From UBA9676 sp963837105 (GTDB lineage: Bacteria > Actinomycetota > Actinomycetes > Streptosporangiales > Streptosporangiaceae), in the NCBI GenBank assembly GCA_963837105.1, contig CAWIMG010000035.1, forward strand, positions 128,240 to 192,239: a DNA stretch of 64,000 nucleotides. The letters are read 5' to 3'. The notes beneath the pieces were generated by a model that was not told where the DNA came from, searched no databases, and worked only from the letters and a program-made list of their open reading frames with translations. Below are positions 34,271 through 42,554 of this stretch, in pieces; positions within the stretch are counted from its first letter, which is position 1, and the number at the start of each line of letters is the position of its first letter. A program made the position numbers and the translations under genes.

Positions 34271-34836
34271 GCCGGGCTCCCCGGCTCGGGGCGTCCGATG
34301 CCGGACGCCAGCGGCAGCCGGCGCAGGTGGGCCTGCTCCAGTTCGGTGATCTCGGCCTGCCGGTTCGCACCGAGCTTGGTGTTCTGGATCTTGTCGTGCA
34401 GCTTGACGATCGCGTCCATGAGCATCTCCGGCCGGGGCGGGCAGCCAGGCAGGTAGATGTTGACCGGGACGATGTGGTCGACGCCCTGCACGATCGCGTA
34501 GTTGTTGAACATGCCGCCGCTGGAGGCGCAGACCCCCATCGAGATGACCCACTTGGGGTCGCCCATCTGGTCGTAGATCTGCCGCAGCACCGGCGCCATC
34601 TTCTGGCTGACCCGGCCGGCCACGATCATCAGGTCGGCCTGGCGGGGCGTGTTGGAGGCCCGTTCCATGCCGAACCTGGCCAGGTCGTGCCGCGGCCCGC
34701 CGGTGGCCATCAGCTCGATGGCGCAGCAGGCGAGCCCGAAGGTGGCCGGCCACACCGAGCTCTTGCGCGCATAACCGGCGAGTTTCTCGACCGAGGTCAG
34801 CAGAATGCCGCTCGGCAGCTTTTCTTCCAGCCCCAT
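34267..34836 (-). CDS. nuoB: NADH-quinone oxidoreductase subunit B
   Basis: 189-residue subunit with cluster N2. The four ligands are in FGLACCAIELMATGG (CC), MGVCASSGGMF and LPGCPPRPEM. The segment PRHDLARFGMERASNTPRQA, which lines the quinone pocket, is intact, unlike in the second copy at 4426-4884, where this stretch is largely replaced. ATG start 4 bases after nuoA on the same strand. The C-terminal 40 residues are variable. Confidence 0.95.
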   Translation of the reverse strand: MGLEEKLPSGILLTSVEKLAGYARKSSVWPATFGLACCAIELMATGGPRHDLARFGMERASNTPRQADLMIVAGRVSQKMAPVLRQIYDQMGDPKWVISMGVCASSGGMFNNYAIVQGVDHIVPVNIYLPGCPPRPEMLMDAIVKLHDKIQNTKLGANRQAEITELEQAHLRRLPLASGIGRPEPGSPA

Positions 34837-34840
34837 CTGC

Positions 34841-35203
34841 CTAGTCCCATTCCAGCCCGCCGCGCCGCCAGACGTAGGCGTAGGCGACCAGCACCGTGCC
34901 GATGAACAGCACCATTTCCACCAGCCCGAAGACGCCGAGCCCGGTAAAGGTGACCGCCCACGGATACAGGAAGATGATCTCGATGTCGAACAGGATGAAC
35001 AGCATCGCGGTCAGGTAGTACTTGACCGGGAACCGGCCGCCGCCGACCGGCTGCGGGGTCGGCTCGATCCCGCACTCGTAGGCCTGCAGCTTGGCCCGGT
35101 TCCACCGCCTCGGGCCGGCCAGCGCACCCATGACCAGCGAGAAGACGGCGAACACCGCCGCCAGCGCCGCAAGCACCAGGATCGGCACATACAGGCTCAG
35201 CAC
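34841..35203 (-). CDS. nuoA: NADH-quinone oxidoreductase subunit A
   Basis: 120-residue membrane subunit with three hydrophobic segments. The conserved KLQAYECGIEP loop and FPVKYYLTAMLFILFDIEII helix with its acidic residues are present. The GTG at 35203 is chosen because GGAGG lies 6 bases upstream and the protein then begins MLSLYVPILVLAALAAVF in the first helix. It follows the GGR-family gene after 41 bases, so both probably share the Rex-controlled promoter region upstream of that gene. Confidence 0.94.
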   Translation of the reverse strand: MLSLYVPILVLAALAAVFAVFSLVMGALAGPRRWNRAKLQAYECGIEPTPQPVGGGRFPVKYYLTAMLFILFDIEIIFLYPWAVTFTGLGVFGLVEMVLFIGTVLVAYAYVWRRGGLEWD

Positions 35204-35244
35204 GCCGTGCCTCCCTTCTCGTCTCTTGCGCCGCCAGGGCCGGC

Positions 35245-36630
35245 CTATGCCGCGGGCGTGATCCTGGACAGCACGTTGATCAACCGGTCGGCCGCATCGC
35301 CGCCGCGCGGCTCGGTCAGGTTGGCCAGCAGTTTCATGGTGAACCGCATGATCGTGGGCCGGGGCAGGCCGTGCCGGGTGGCGAACTCCATCAGCCGCGG
35401 ATGGCCGATCGCACCGACGAACTTGCGCCCGAGGGTGTAGTAGCCACCGTAGGCATCTTTCAGCGCCCGGGGGTAGCTCTGCAACACCAGGTCCGCGCCT
35501 GCCCGGCCGGGCCGGGCGAGCGCCTTCGCGATCACCCGCGCGGCCGTCTCGCCGGACTCCATGGCGTAGGCGATGCCCTCCCCGTTGAACGGGTTGACCA
35601 TGCCACCCGCGTCCCCGACCAGCAGCAGGCCACGGGTGTAGTGCGGGGTGCGGTTGAAGCCCATCGGCAGGGCGGCCCCCCGCACCGGTGTGGTCCGGTT
35701 CTCCTCGGTGTAGCCCCACTCGGCCGGCATGTTCGCCAGCCAGCGGCGCAGCATGAGCCGGTAGTCCACGTGGCCGAAGGCGGCGCTGGTGTTCAGCAGG
35801 CCCAGGCCCACGTTGCTGGTGCCGTCCCCGAGCCCGAAGATCCAGCCGTAGCCGGGCAGCAGCACGTCCCCATCCCGCAGGTCGAGCCAGGCCTCCAGGT
35901 AGTCGTCGTCGTGCCGGGGGCTGCGGTAGTAGGTGCGGATCGCCACGCCGAGCGGCCGGTCGTCCCGCTTGCGCAGGCCCATCGCCAGCGACAGCCGGGA
36001 GGAGTTGCCGTCCGCCGCCACCACCAGCCGGGCCCGGTAGGCGCGTTCGGGTCCCGCCTCGGCGCTGTCGGCCTCCCCGCCCGCGCTGTCGGCCTCCCCG
36101 CCGGTGCCGCTGGCCTTCCCGGCCCCGTCGCTGGCCTGGCCCGGTGCGGTCGCGCGGGCGGTGACGCCGATGATCCGGCCGTCATCGTCGAGGACCGGCC
36201 CGGTCACCGTGACTGCCTCCTGCAGCCGGGCACCCACCCGCTGGGCGGCCCGCACCACCGTCTCGTCGAACCCGAACCGGCTGCGGACCAGCCCATAGCC
36301 CGGGTAGCTGGTCAGCTCCGGCCAGTCCATCTCGATCCTGGCCCCGCCCCCGATAATCCGGATCCCCTTGTTCGGGAACCAGCCATCCTCCGGCCGGAGC
36401 GGGATGCCCATGTCGGCCAGCTGCTTGACGGCCCGCGGCGTCAGGCCGTCGCCGCACACCTTCTCCCGCGGGAAGCTGCTCTTCTCCAGCAGCAGCACGT
36501 CCAGCCCGGCCCGGGCGAGATGGTAGGCGGCCGACGACCCACCCGGCCCGGCCCCGACCACGATGACGTCAGCGTCGTCACCGGCCGCGCGGGCAGGGCC
36601 CAACCCGGCGGGGGATGCAGGCTGCGTCAC
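35245..36630 (-). CDS. Geranylgeranyl reductase family FAD-dependent protein (menaquinone side-chain reductase candidate)
   Basis: 461-residue FAD enzyme of the geranylgeranyl-reductase family. The dinucleotide fold VIVVGAGPGGSSAAYHLARA is near residue 24, the second FAD contact is LLLVGDAGGMVNPFNGEGIA, and FPREKVCGDGLTPRA is the family's substrate-side motif. In mycobacteria a member (MenJ) reduces one double bond of the menaquinone isoprenoid chain; that role fits the position between menG and nuoA. A low-complexity insert near residue 180 carries a tandem repeat of GGEADSA. The GTG at 36630 is the first start that keeps a normal N-terminus; its ribosome site is weak. Confidence 0.85.
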   Translation of the reverse strand: MTQPASPAGLGPARAAGDDADVIVVGAGPGGSSAAYHLARAGLDVLLLEKSSFPREKVCGDGLTPRAVKQLADMGIPLRPEDGWFPNKGIRIIGGGARIEMDWPELTSYPGYGLVRSRFGFDETVVRAAQRVGARLQEAVTVTGPVLDDDGRIIGVTARATAPGQASDGAGKASGTGGEADSAGGEADSAEAGPERAYRARLVVAADGNSSRLSLAMGLRKRDDRPLGVAIRTYYRSPRHDDDYLEAWLDLRDGDVLLPGYGWIFGLGDGTSNVGLGLLNTSAAFGHVDYRLMLRRWLANMPAEWGYTEENRTTPVRGAALPMGFNRTPHYTRGLLLVGDAGGMVNPFNGEGIAYAMESGETAARVIAKALARPGRAGADLVLQSYPRALKDAYGGYYTLGRKFVGAIGHPRLMEFATRHGLPRPTIMRFTMKLLANLTEPRGGDAADRLINVLSRITPAA

Positions 36631-36678
36631 CGAATTTGTCCTGACTGTGTCGCGAGGCACTGTCGCATGCTGCAGTGT

Positions 36679-36698
36679 CTTGTGAAGCCGTTCACAAG
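36679..36698 (-). promoter_or_regulatory. Rex-type redox operator upstream of the GGR-nuo operon
   Basis: CTTGTGAAGCCGTTCACAAG is a perfect 8-4-8 palindrome whose core TTGTGAA-N4-TTCACAA equals the operator known for Streptomyces Rex, the NADH/NAD-sensing repressor. It lies about 50 bases before the GGR-family start in the 178-bp gap below menG. A TACACT box on the minus strand about 20 bases upstream (36717-36722) could be the -10, placing the operator over the early transcribed region. No rex gene is in the window. Confidence 0.8.
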
Positions 36699-36808
36699 TA
36701 CTTTCTCTCCGGAGTGTAGACCTTTCCTTCAGCCAGCACCGATCCGCCCCTGACAGCAGCGGCCGGTGGCGGTACTGCGCGGATCCCCCGTGAGCTGGCG
36801 GCGTGACC

Positions 36809-37552
36809 TCAGTCCGTGCCCTGGCCACCGCCGCTAGCCGGACGGCGGGCGGCGTGCACGGTCACCACGCCGAGAGTCAGGTCCCGCCAGCGTACTGCCG
36901 TCCATCCGGCGGCACCTATCCAGCGGGCGAGTTCGGCCCGGCCCGGCCATTCCCGGATCGACTCGGCGAGGTATTCATAGGCGTCGCCGGCCGGTGACAG
37001 GCGGCGCGCCACGGCCGGCAGCGCGGCCATCAGGTAGCGGTCATACAAGGCGTCCAGCCGGGGCGAGGGCAGGTGCCCGAACTCGCAGATGACCAGCCGC
37101 CCACCGGGCCGGGTCACCCGCAGCATCTCGGCCAGGGCGGCATCCGGGGCGGCGACGTTGCGCAGGCCGAACGAGATGGTCACCGCGTCGAAGGCCTGGT
37201 CCGCGAACGGCAGCCGGAGCGCGTCACCGGCCACGAAGGCGACCGGGCCACCTGGCCGCGACGGCTGGCGGGCGAGCCGGGCCGTGCCCGCCCTGAGCAT
37301 GCCCAGCGAGAAATCACAGGCCACGCAGGCGGCCCCGGTGGCGGTGAAGGTGACCGATGAGGTGCCGGTGCCTGCCGCGAGATCCAGGATCCGCTCCCCG
37401 GCCTGGGCGGCGACGGCCTTGGCCACCACCTTCCGCCACCAGCGGTCCTGGCCCAGCGACAGCACGTCGTTGAGCAGGTCATAGCGGCCGGCGACCTGGT
37501 CGAACATGGCGGCGACGTCGGCCGGCCGCTTGTCCAGCTGCGCTCGGGTCAT
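36809..37552 (-). CDS. menG: Demethylmenaquinone methyltransferase
   Basis: 247-residue UbiE/MenG-type SAM-dependent methyltransferase, which methylates demethylmenaquinone in the last ring step of menaquinone synthesis. The N-terminus VAAMFDQVAGRYDLLNDVLS, motif I ILDLAAGTGTSS, the acidic D in ACDFSLGML, and the family block FDAVTISFGLRNVAAPDAAL with RVTRPGGRLVICEF are all present. The ATG at 37552 is preceded by GAGGGTGAAGG. The last 15 residues are Gly/Ser-rich. A short diverged copy of its 5' end lies at 38128-38172. Confidence 0.92.
   Translation of the reverse strand: MTRAQLDKRPADVAAMFDQVAGRYDLLNDVLSLGQDRWWRKVVAKAVAAQAGERILDLAAGTGTSSVTFTATGAACVACDFSLGMLRAGTARLARQPSRPGGPVAFVAGDALRLPFADQAFDAVTISFGLRNVAAPDAALAEMLRVTRPGGRLVICEFGHLPSPRLDALYDRYLMAALPAVARRLSPAGDAYEYLAESIREWPGRAELARWIGAAGWTAVRWRDLTLGVVTVHAARRPASGGGQGTD
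37505..37552 (-). repeat. Direct repeat copy 1 (5' end of menG)
   Basis: The first 48 bases of menG recur, with three substitutions and a 3-base deletion, at 38128-38172 in the same orientation. The copies bracket about 575 bp holding the HicB-like gene. Confidence 0.8.
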
Positions 37553-37645
37553 GCCTTCACCCTCGCACATCGCCCGCCCGTGGCCCAGGTCGGCCAGAAT
37601 GGGGGAACGGCTGGCGCCGCTGTTTGGTGAGAAGTGGACGGAGCG

Positions 37646-38035
37646 ATGAACACCTACCAGGTCACGGTCACCCGGGAGGACGGATTGTGGGTGGTTGACA
37701 TCTGGAATCCTGACCTCGGCCCGGCTGCCACCGATGCGGCACGTTTCACCGACCTTGATACCGAGGTGCGCGACATTATCGCGGGCCTCACCGGCTCGGA
37801 ACCGGACGAAGCCATTCTCAGCTGGCGCTTCGTCATCGATGAGGCCGACGTGACACAGGCGGTGACGAGGCTGCTGGATGCGGAAGCCGAACTGCGCGAT
37901 GCAACCCGCTTGCGGACGGAAGCCCGCTCGCAAGCCCTGCGGGAACTCGCTGATGCCGGGCTTTCGCAATCAGCGATCGGGGACATCCTCGGGGTGTCCC
38001 ATCAGCGGGTGCACCAGCTACTCCAGGCTTCCTGA
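37646..38035 (+). CDS. HicB-like antitoxin/regulator with C-terminal HTH
   Basis: 129-residue protein. The N-terminal half (MNTYQVTVTREDGLWVVDI through DTEVRDIIAGLTG) follows the HicB antitoxin fold. The C-terminal part has a helix-turn-helix of the form LADAGLSQSAIGDILGVSHQ followed by RVHQLLQ, as in XRE/sigma-like DNA-binding domains. No HicA-type toxin gene is beside it, so it may be a solitary regulator. The ATG at 37646 has GGAG 5 bases upstream; a GTG at 37634 is possible. The insert between two menG 5' copies suggests it was acquired. Confidence 0.7.
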   Translation: MNTYQVTVTREDGLWVVDIWNPDLGPAATDAARFTDLDTEVRDIIAGLTGSEPDEAILSWRFVIDEADVTQAVTRLLDAEAELRDATRLRTEARSQALRELADAGLSQSAIGDILGVSHQRVHQLLQAS

Positions 38036-38127
38036 ACTGAGCCGGTCCCCGATCTCACAGGTAGTTACACACGGATGGCGTCCCTGCAGTTAGCGGCTCG
38101 CCGACCGGGACCGGTAGCCCTGGTCGC

Positions 38128-38172
38128 CATGGCGACGTCGGCGGGCCGCTTATCCAACTGCGCTCGGGTCAT
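38128..38172 (-). pseudogene. Remnant of a second menG 5' end
   Basis: Read on the minus strand it encodes MTRAQLDKRPADVA, identical to the first 14 residues of MenG, then diverges to unrelated sequence. The three base differences from menG are all synonymous (CTG/TTG, GAC/GAT, CCG/CCC). It is a 45-base fragment with no gene body. The surrounding stretch 38036-38364 holds nothing else I can support as a gene. Confidence 0.7.
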
Positions 38173-38364
38173 GGGCCCAGCCTGGCACATCAGCGCTCAG
38201 CCAATGGATAGCAGGACCGCGGCGGGCGGCAGTTGTCTGCCCTCGCCAGCCGCGCCCACAAGCGGTAAACCAGCGGGCGACGCTCACCGTCTAGATGGCA
38301 GCACAGCAGCGTGCGTGCAGGACCTTGCGGGCAACGCCTGCCGAAAAGGGGGACGGGTATACCT

Positions 38365-38811
38365 ATGACGGCCACGCTTCAGGAAATTCTGCTCGTACCG
38401 GAGGCGCAGCCAAAGGTGCTCACCGATTGCCAGACGCTGATCAAGCAGGAGGTGTCGGAAAAGTCAGGGGTCTCGGGGACCGCGGTGAAGCTCGCCTATA
38501 AGACGGTGACCAGCTTCGCCCCTGGTTACTACCACGGCATGCTGGAGCGCATGCTTCCGGAGATGGTGGGAAAGCTTGAGCCGTACTGGGCGGATTACGG
38601 CACCTCGGGCGGCAACGAGTTCGGTGACTACCTGGCCAAGCGCGGCGAGGAGGTGTCGCAGGCGCTGCTGTCGATGACGGACACCCTCGCGGCGGGCTCC
38701 GACCGGCCCACGATCATCAAGGCGTACCGGGCTGTCCGCGGCAGCGCCGCCAAGCACGTCGAGGCCGCGCTCCCGCGCGTCGGCGATCTGGTCCTGAAGT
38801 ACGCCCCCTGA
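38365..38811 (+). CDS. Conserved actinobacterial protein, DUF6918-like
   Basis: 148-residue soluble protein starting MTATLQEILLVPEAQPKVL. It is mainly helical, with KVLTDCQTLIKQEVSEKSG, GTAVKLAYKTVTSFAPGYY and MLERMLPEMVGKLEPYW, matching a small conserved actinobacterial family of unknown function (DUF6918). No catalytic motif or signal peptide is visible. The ATG at 38365 follows a G-rich stretch (GGGGGACGGG) about 10 bases upstream. It appears to be a single-gene unit. Confidence 0.75.
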   Translation: MTATLQEILLVPEAQPKVLTDCQTLIKQEVSEKSGVSGTAVKLAYKTVTSFAPGYYHGMLERMLPEMVGKLEPYWADYGTSGGNEFGDYLAKRGEEVSQALLSMTDTLAAGSDRPTIIKAYRAVRGSAAKHVEAALPRVGDLVLKYAP

Positions 38812-38918
38812 CCGTCACCCGCCATCCGTGCGGTCCGGCGGCAGGGACGCTGACTGCGCGTGGCCGCCATGGAGCAGCCACGCTACGCTTTACCCGCATC
38901 GTGCGAGGGGGGCTGGTG

Positions 38919-39575
38919 ATGACAGGACCGCAAGACCCGGAAGTGGCGGGCCGTGACTGGCTCAGGGCGGGCCACGCCGACCGCGATCAGGTGATCGAGA
39001 CGCTGAAGATCGCGTTCGTGCACGGCCGGCTGGCCAAGGACGAACTCGACACGCGGGCGGGCCAGGCGCTCACCGCACGGACCTACGCCGATCTGGCCGC
39101 GCTCACCGCCGACCTGCCCGCCGGGTCAGCCGCCGCCGACGTGCCCGCCGAGCCTGCCGGTTCGCCAGCCCGGACGCTGGCGAAGGCGGCCCGCCGGGCG
39201 GGGATCTGCATGCTCATCGAGTTCGCCCTGGTGGGGGTCGTGGCCCTGGCTCATACGGAAAGCCTGGTGCCCCTGGCCTTCTTCCCCGGGATCGCGGCGG
39301 TCATCGCGGCGTCGAGCTTTTTGGGATACGGGGTGGTCCACGCCTGGCAGGAGCGGCGCTCCCGCGGGCAGCTGCCGCCGCGGCCAGCGCAGCGCCGCCG
39401 GGCACTCGAAGGCGAACAGAGCAACAGGCCCGGCGATGACCTGATCCTCTGCCAGGCCCGCAGCGATGCCCGCCCCCATCACCTGCCCGGCCAGCGAACG
39501 GCCCGGCGCGCCCGGCGACCGCTGACGGTGCGCAGGGGCCGCGGCCAGCTAGCGATCCTGCGCGTCACAGCCTGA
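38919..39575 (+). CDS. DUF1707 domain membrane protein
   Basis: About 218 residues. The N-terminal DUF1707 domain (roughly residues 13-66) shows RAGHADRDQVIETLKIAFVH, GRLAKDELDTRAGQAL and TYADLAALTADLP, a small helical module widespread in actinobacteria and often fused to membrane segments. Two hydrophobic helices follow (about 93-112 and 117-142). The last 75 residues are Arg/Pro-rich and probably disordered. ATG 38919 or the adjacent GTG 38916 is likely, with GAGGGGGG upstream. Function unknown. Confidence 0.8.
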   Translation: MTGPQDPEVAGRDWLRAGHADRDQVIETLKIAFVHGRLAKDELDTRAGQALTARTYADLAALTADLPAGSAAADVPAEPAGSPARTLAKAARRAGICMLIEFALVGVVALAHTESLVPLAFFPGIAAVIAASSFLGYGVVHAWQERRSRGQLPPRPAQRRRALEGEQSNRPGDDLILCQARSDARPHHLPGQRTARRARRPLTVRRGRGQLAILRVTA

Positions 39576-39676
39576 CCACTCGCTCGCTCGTGGGCAGGCA
39601 CTGGTGATAGCCGGGCCCGGAAGACGGGCACGGCGGCTGCTCGGGCCCAGGGCACCCCAGAGCCTCCCGCCGCGCG

Positions 39677-41716
39677 TCAGAGCAGTTCGGGGCGTTGCCA
39701 GGGCTCACCGAGGACGTGGGTGGCGAGGAAGGCGAGGACGGCCTGGTACCAGACGACGGTGTGGCCGGGGGTGAGGATCCAGTGGTTCTCGGTGGGGAAG
39801 TACAGGAACTTCACATCCGGCGGGCCGCCCGGGCGGCCGGTCAGTTCCGCCCACAGCCGCAGCGCCTCGCCGACCGGGACCCGGTAGTCCTTGTCGCCAT
39901 GGATGACCAGCATGGGCGTGCTGATCCCGGCCAGGTGATAGTGCGGCGAGGTGGCCTGGTAGCGCTCCGCGCGGGTGATCGGGTCGCCGAAGTGGCGCCG
40001 CCAGTAGGCGGGCATGTCGGTGGTGCCAAACATCTGGTCCAGCGCCCACAGGCCGGCGTGGCTGACGATCGCCTGGAACCGGCCGGTGTGGCCGGCGATC
40101 CAGTTGGCCATGTAGCCGCCGTAGGAGCCACCCATCGCCGCCGTCCGCTCCGCGTCGATGTCTGGCCGGGCAACCGTGGCGTCGGTGATGGCCATCAGGT
40201 CGGCGAACGGGCGCTCACCCCAGTCGGCATGCCCACGGGCGACGAAGTCGTGCCCGTAACCGCTGGACAGGCCGGGATCGGGCAGTAGCACGGCATAGCC
40301 CCGGGCTACCATCAGCCACGGGTTCCAGCGCCATGACCAGGCGTTCCAGCTCATCCGGGGGCCGCCATGCACCCACAGCAGCAGCGGCGCCGGGTGCTGC
40401 CCGGACGCGCTGGCGGGCAGTGCCAGCCAGCCGCGGATCGGCACGCCGTCGTCCGCGGTGGCCGTCACCTCGGTCAGCCGGCCGGGCAGATCGACCGTCC
40501 CGGCCGGGCTGGGCAGGAACCGCGGCGGGCTGCCCGGGGCGGCCAGATCGATCCGGACCGGCGCGGGCGGGCTGTCCACGGCCGAGCGGAGCGCGTACAG
40601 GTAGCGCCCATCGGGTGACGGGCACAGGTTGCTGTAGGCGGCATCGTCGGTGGTGACCGGCGTCACCGGATCCCCGGCCAGCCCGGCCCGGAACACCGGG
40701 CAGCGGCCGTGGTCGTCGGCGGTGAAGTAGACGGCCGCCGAGTCCGGCGCCCACGCGGCCTCGGACGGCCGCCGGTCCATCCCGGCCATCAGGTCGGTGG
40801 CCTCGCCACCGGCCAGGTGCACGACCAGCAGGGTCGCCTCCCCGGGCCGGTCATAGCTGTCGTGGGCCGCCGCGGCGCAGACCACCAGCTTGCCGTCCGG
40901 CGAGATGTGCGGGTCGGCGAAGTCATGGTCGGGCGCGGCGAGCAGCACCCGGCGGTCACCGGTGGTGGCGTCGATGACGGCGATTTCTTCCCGTACCCCG
41001 CCGGTGCTGTCCCAGACGGCCCAGCCTGTCACCACCACCGAGCCGTCCGGGGCCAGGTCGGCGGACTGCTCGTCCAGCGCCCGGCCCGGGCGCGGGGTCA
41101 GGTCGCGGGGCGGCCCGGCCAGCCCGGCGCCCATGGCACTGGCCACCAGCAGCCGGGGCTCGTCCGGTCCCAGGTCGTGATCCCAGAACCGGACCGGGCC
41201 GGCCTCGTGCAGGATCGCGGTCACGCCGACGTCCTTGCGCTGCTTGCGGCGGCTGGCGTCCTCCTCGGGCCCGGTGGCCCCGGCCAGCATCGGTGACATG
41301 AACACCAGCCAGGGGCCGCCCTGGGCGGTGGCGACTCGGCTGACCCCGCCGGGCGGAGCCGCGATCCGGCGGGCCTCGCCGCCGCTGGCGGGCAGCAGCC
41401 ACAGCGCCGCCGCCGGGTCGTCCCCGTCCCGGTCGGCCGTGCTGGCGGCCAGGTCGGGCCGCCGGGAGAGGAACAGCAGCGACCCATCGGACAGGAACAC
41501 CGGGTTGTCCTCACCCTGCGCCGACTGGGTCAGCCGGACGGGGGTGCCGTCCGGGCCGGGGACGGCCGGGATCCGCCAGATGGCGGGACTGAACTTCTTG
41601 CCGTCCGGATCGGGCTGCTGGACGCTGGCGGCCAGCCAGGTCCCGTCCGGTGCCAGCCGCAGGCCGGCCACCCGGGGAATCGCGATGTATGAGTGGAGAT
41701 CGCCAAAGGGCGTCAC
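39677..41716 (-). CDS. S9 family (prolyl oligopeptidase-type) serine peptidase
   Basis: 679-residue protein with a beta-propeller N-terminal half and an alpha/beta-hydrolase C-terminal half. The nucleophile is in MGGSYGGYMANWIAG (about residue 525), the aspartate probably in VIHGDKDYRVP and the histidine in FPTENHWI. These match acylaminoacyl-peptidase/dipeptidyl-peptidase enzymes of family S9. No signal peptide is seen, so it is probably cytosolic and trims peptides. Single gene with no partners on its strand nearby. Confidence 0.9.
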   Translation of the reverse strand: MTPFGDLHSYIAIPRVAGLRLAPDGTWLAASVQQPDPDGKKFSPAIWRIPAVPGPDGTPVRLTQSAQGEDNPVFLSDGSLLFLSRRPDLAASTADRDGDDPAAALWLLPASGGEARRIAAPPGGVSRVATAQGGPWLVFMSPMLAGATGPEEDASRRKQRKDVGVTAILHEAGPVRFWDHDLGPDEPRLLVASAMGAGLAGPPRDLTPRPGRALDEQSADLAPDGSVVVTGWAVWDSTGGVREEIAVIDATTGDRRVLLAAPDHDFADPHISPDGKLVVCAAAAHDSYDRPGEATLLVVHLAGGEATDLMAGMDRRPSEAAWAPDSAAVYFTADDHGRCPVFRAGLAGDPVTPVTTDDAAYSNLCPSPDGRYLYALRSAVDSPPAPVRIDLAAPGSPPRFLPSPAGTVDLPGRLTEVTATADDGVPIRGWLALPASASGQHPAPLLLWVHGGPRMSWNAWSWRWNPWLMVARGYAVLLPDPGLSSGYGHDFVARGHADWGERPFADLMAITDATVARPDIDAERTAAMGGSYGGYMANWIAGHTGRFQAIVSHAGLWALDQMFGTTDMPAYWRRHFGDPITRAERYQATSPHYHLAGISTPMLVIHGDKDYRVPVGEALRLWAELTGRPGGPPDVKFLYFPTENHWILTPGHTVVWYQAVLAFLATHVLGEPWQRPELL

Positions 41717-41766
41717 TGGGGTATCCGGCGGGTGGGTTCCGGCACAATGCGTGACAGCTTCATGGC

Positions 41767-42489
41767 CTACAGTCTTCCCTGCTCCACAGTTGGCCGTCCC
41801 TGCTCCCCAGCCGGCTGGCGGCCGGGCCAGGCAAGCAGCCGCCTGACGGCTGGCAGGTCAAGAATGAGGGCGAGACCGCAGACCGTTCCGATACCGACGG
41901 CTGCCCCGGCCACGGTATCGGTGAAGTAGTGCCATCGCAGAGCGATGACGGCGGCAGCGACGGCCGCTCCGAGCAAGCACGCCACTGCCGGGATCAGTAC
42001 CCGCAACGGCCCTGCCCTGGCCGGCTGTGGCGGGCGGAGAAGCAGCACCGTGACCGTCGCGGCAAGCGCGAAGATGGCCGTGGTATGCCCGCTCGGATAG
42101 CTGAGGAAGCCCAGACTGGTGCGGTGGAACATGGGTTTGAGCAGGCGTTCGTCGAGTTCGACGGCAACCGGAACGGCGGCCGCGGCAAGCAAGGCGCCGT
42201 TGAGCCGGCCGCCTAGTGCGCAGACCACGACGACGGCTGCGCTCAGCACACCCGCGGGGATGAGTGTTCCCGGGGTGGCGAGCCACAGGTCGAGACCCGG
42301 ATGAGGACCAAGCCAGCTGATGACACGAGAGTCCACGGCACGATCGAGCCAGTCCGCCGTGCTCTGGTGCGAGACGAGCAGGCCGAGGACGGCGACGAGA
42401 ATCACGCAGCAGGCCGTCAGCGCCCCCGCCCAGGGGCGGATAGAAGCGGCCAGCAGAGGCCGGCCTGGCCGTAGCTGTATACCTGGCAC
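41767..42489 (-). CDS. PAP2 family membrane phosphatase
   Basis: 240-residue membrane protein with about 6 hydrophobic segments. The three phosphatase motifs are recognisable: KPMFHRT (a short form of KxxxxxxRP), the PSGH motif in SYPSGHTTAIFAL, and RWHYFTDTVAG with the catalytic His and Asp. Such enzymes remove phosphate from lipids, for example undecaprenyl diphosphate or phosphatidic acid, at the outer face of the membrane. GTG 42489 is chosen because GAGGAG lies just upstream; an earlier in-frame GTG at 42522 lacks a site. Confidence 0.82.
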   Translation of the reverse strand: MPGIQLRPGRPLLAASIRPWAGALTACCVILVAVLGLLVSHQSTADWLDRAVDSRVISWLGPHPGLDLWLATPGTLIPAGVLSAAVVVVCALGGRLNGALLAAAAVPVAVELDERLLKPMFHRTSLGFLSYPSGHTTAIFALAATVTVLLLRPPQPARAGPLRVLIPAVACLLGAAVAAAVIALRWHYFTDTVAGAAVGIGTVCGLALILDLPAVRRLLAWPGRQPAGEQGRPTVEQGRL

Positions 42490-42554
42490 GCCACTCCTCT
42501 CTGGTGCTTGCCCGCAGCGCACGGAGTTCCGGCAGGCCCGGCCAGCGCCCGGGC

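Noticed and set aside
36060..36130. Short tandem DNA repeat within the GGR-family gene as a mobile or CRISPR-like repeat
   Set aside because: It is an in-frame low-complexity insert (GGEADSA twice) in one loop. No CRISPR array, insertion sequence or phage gene was seen anywhere in the window.
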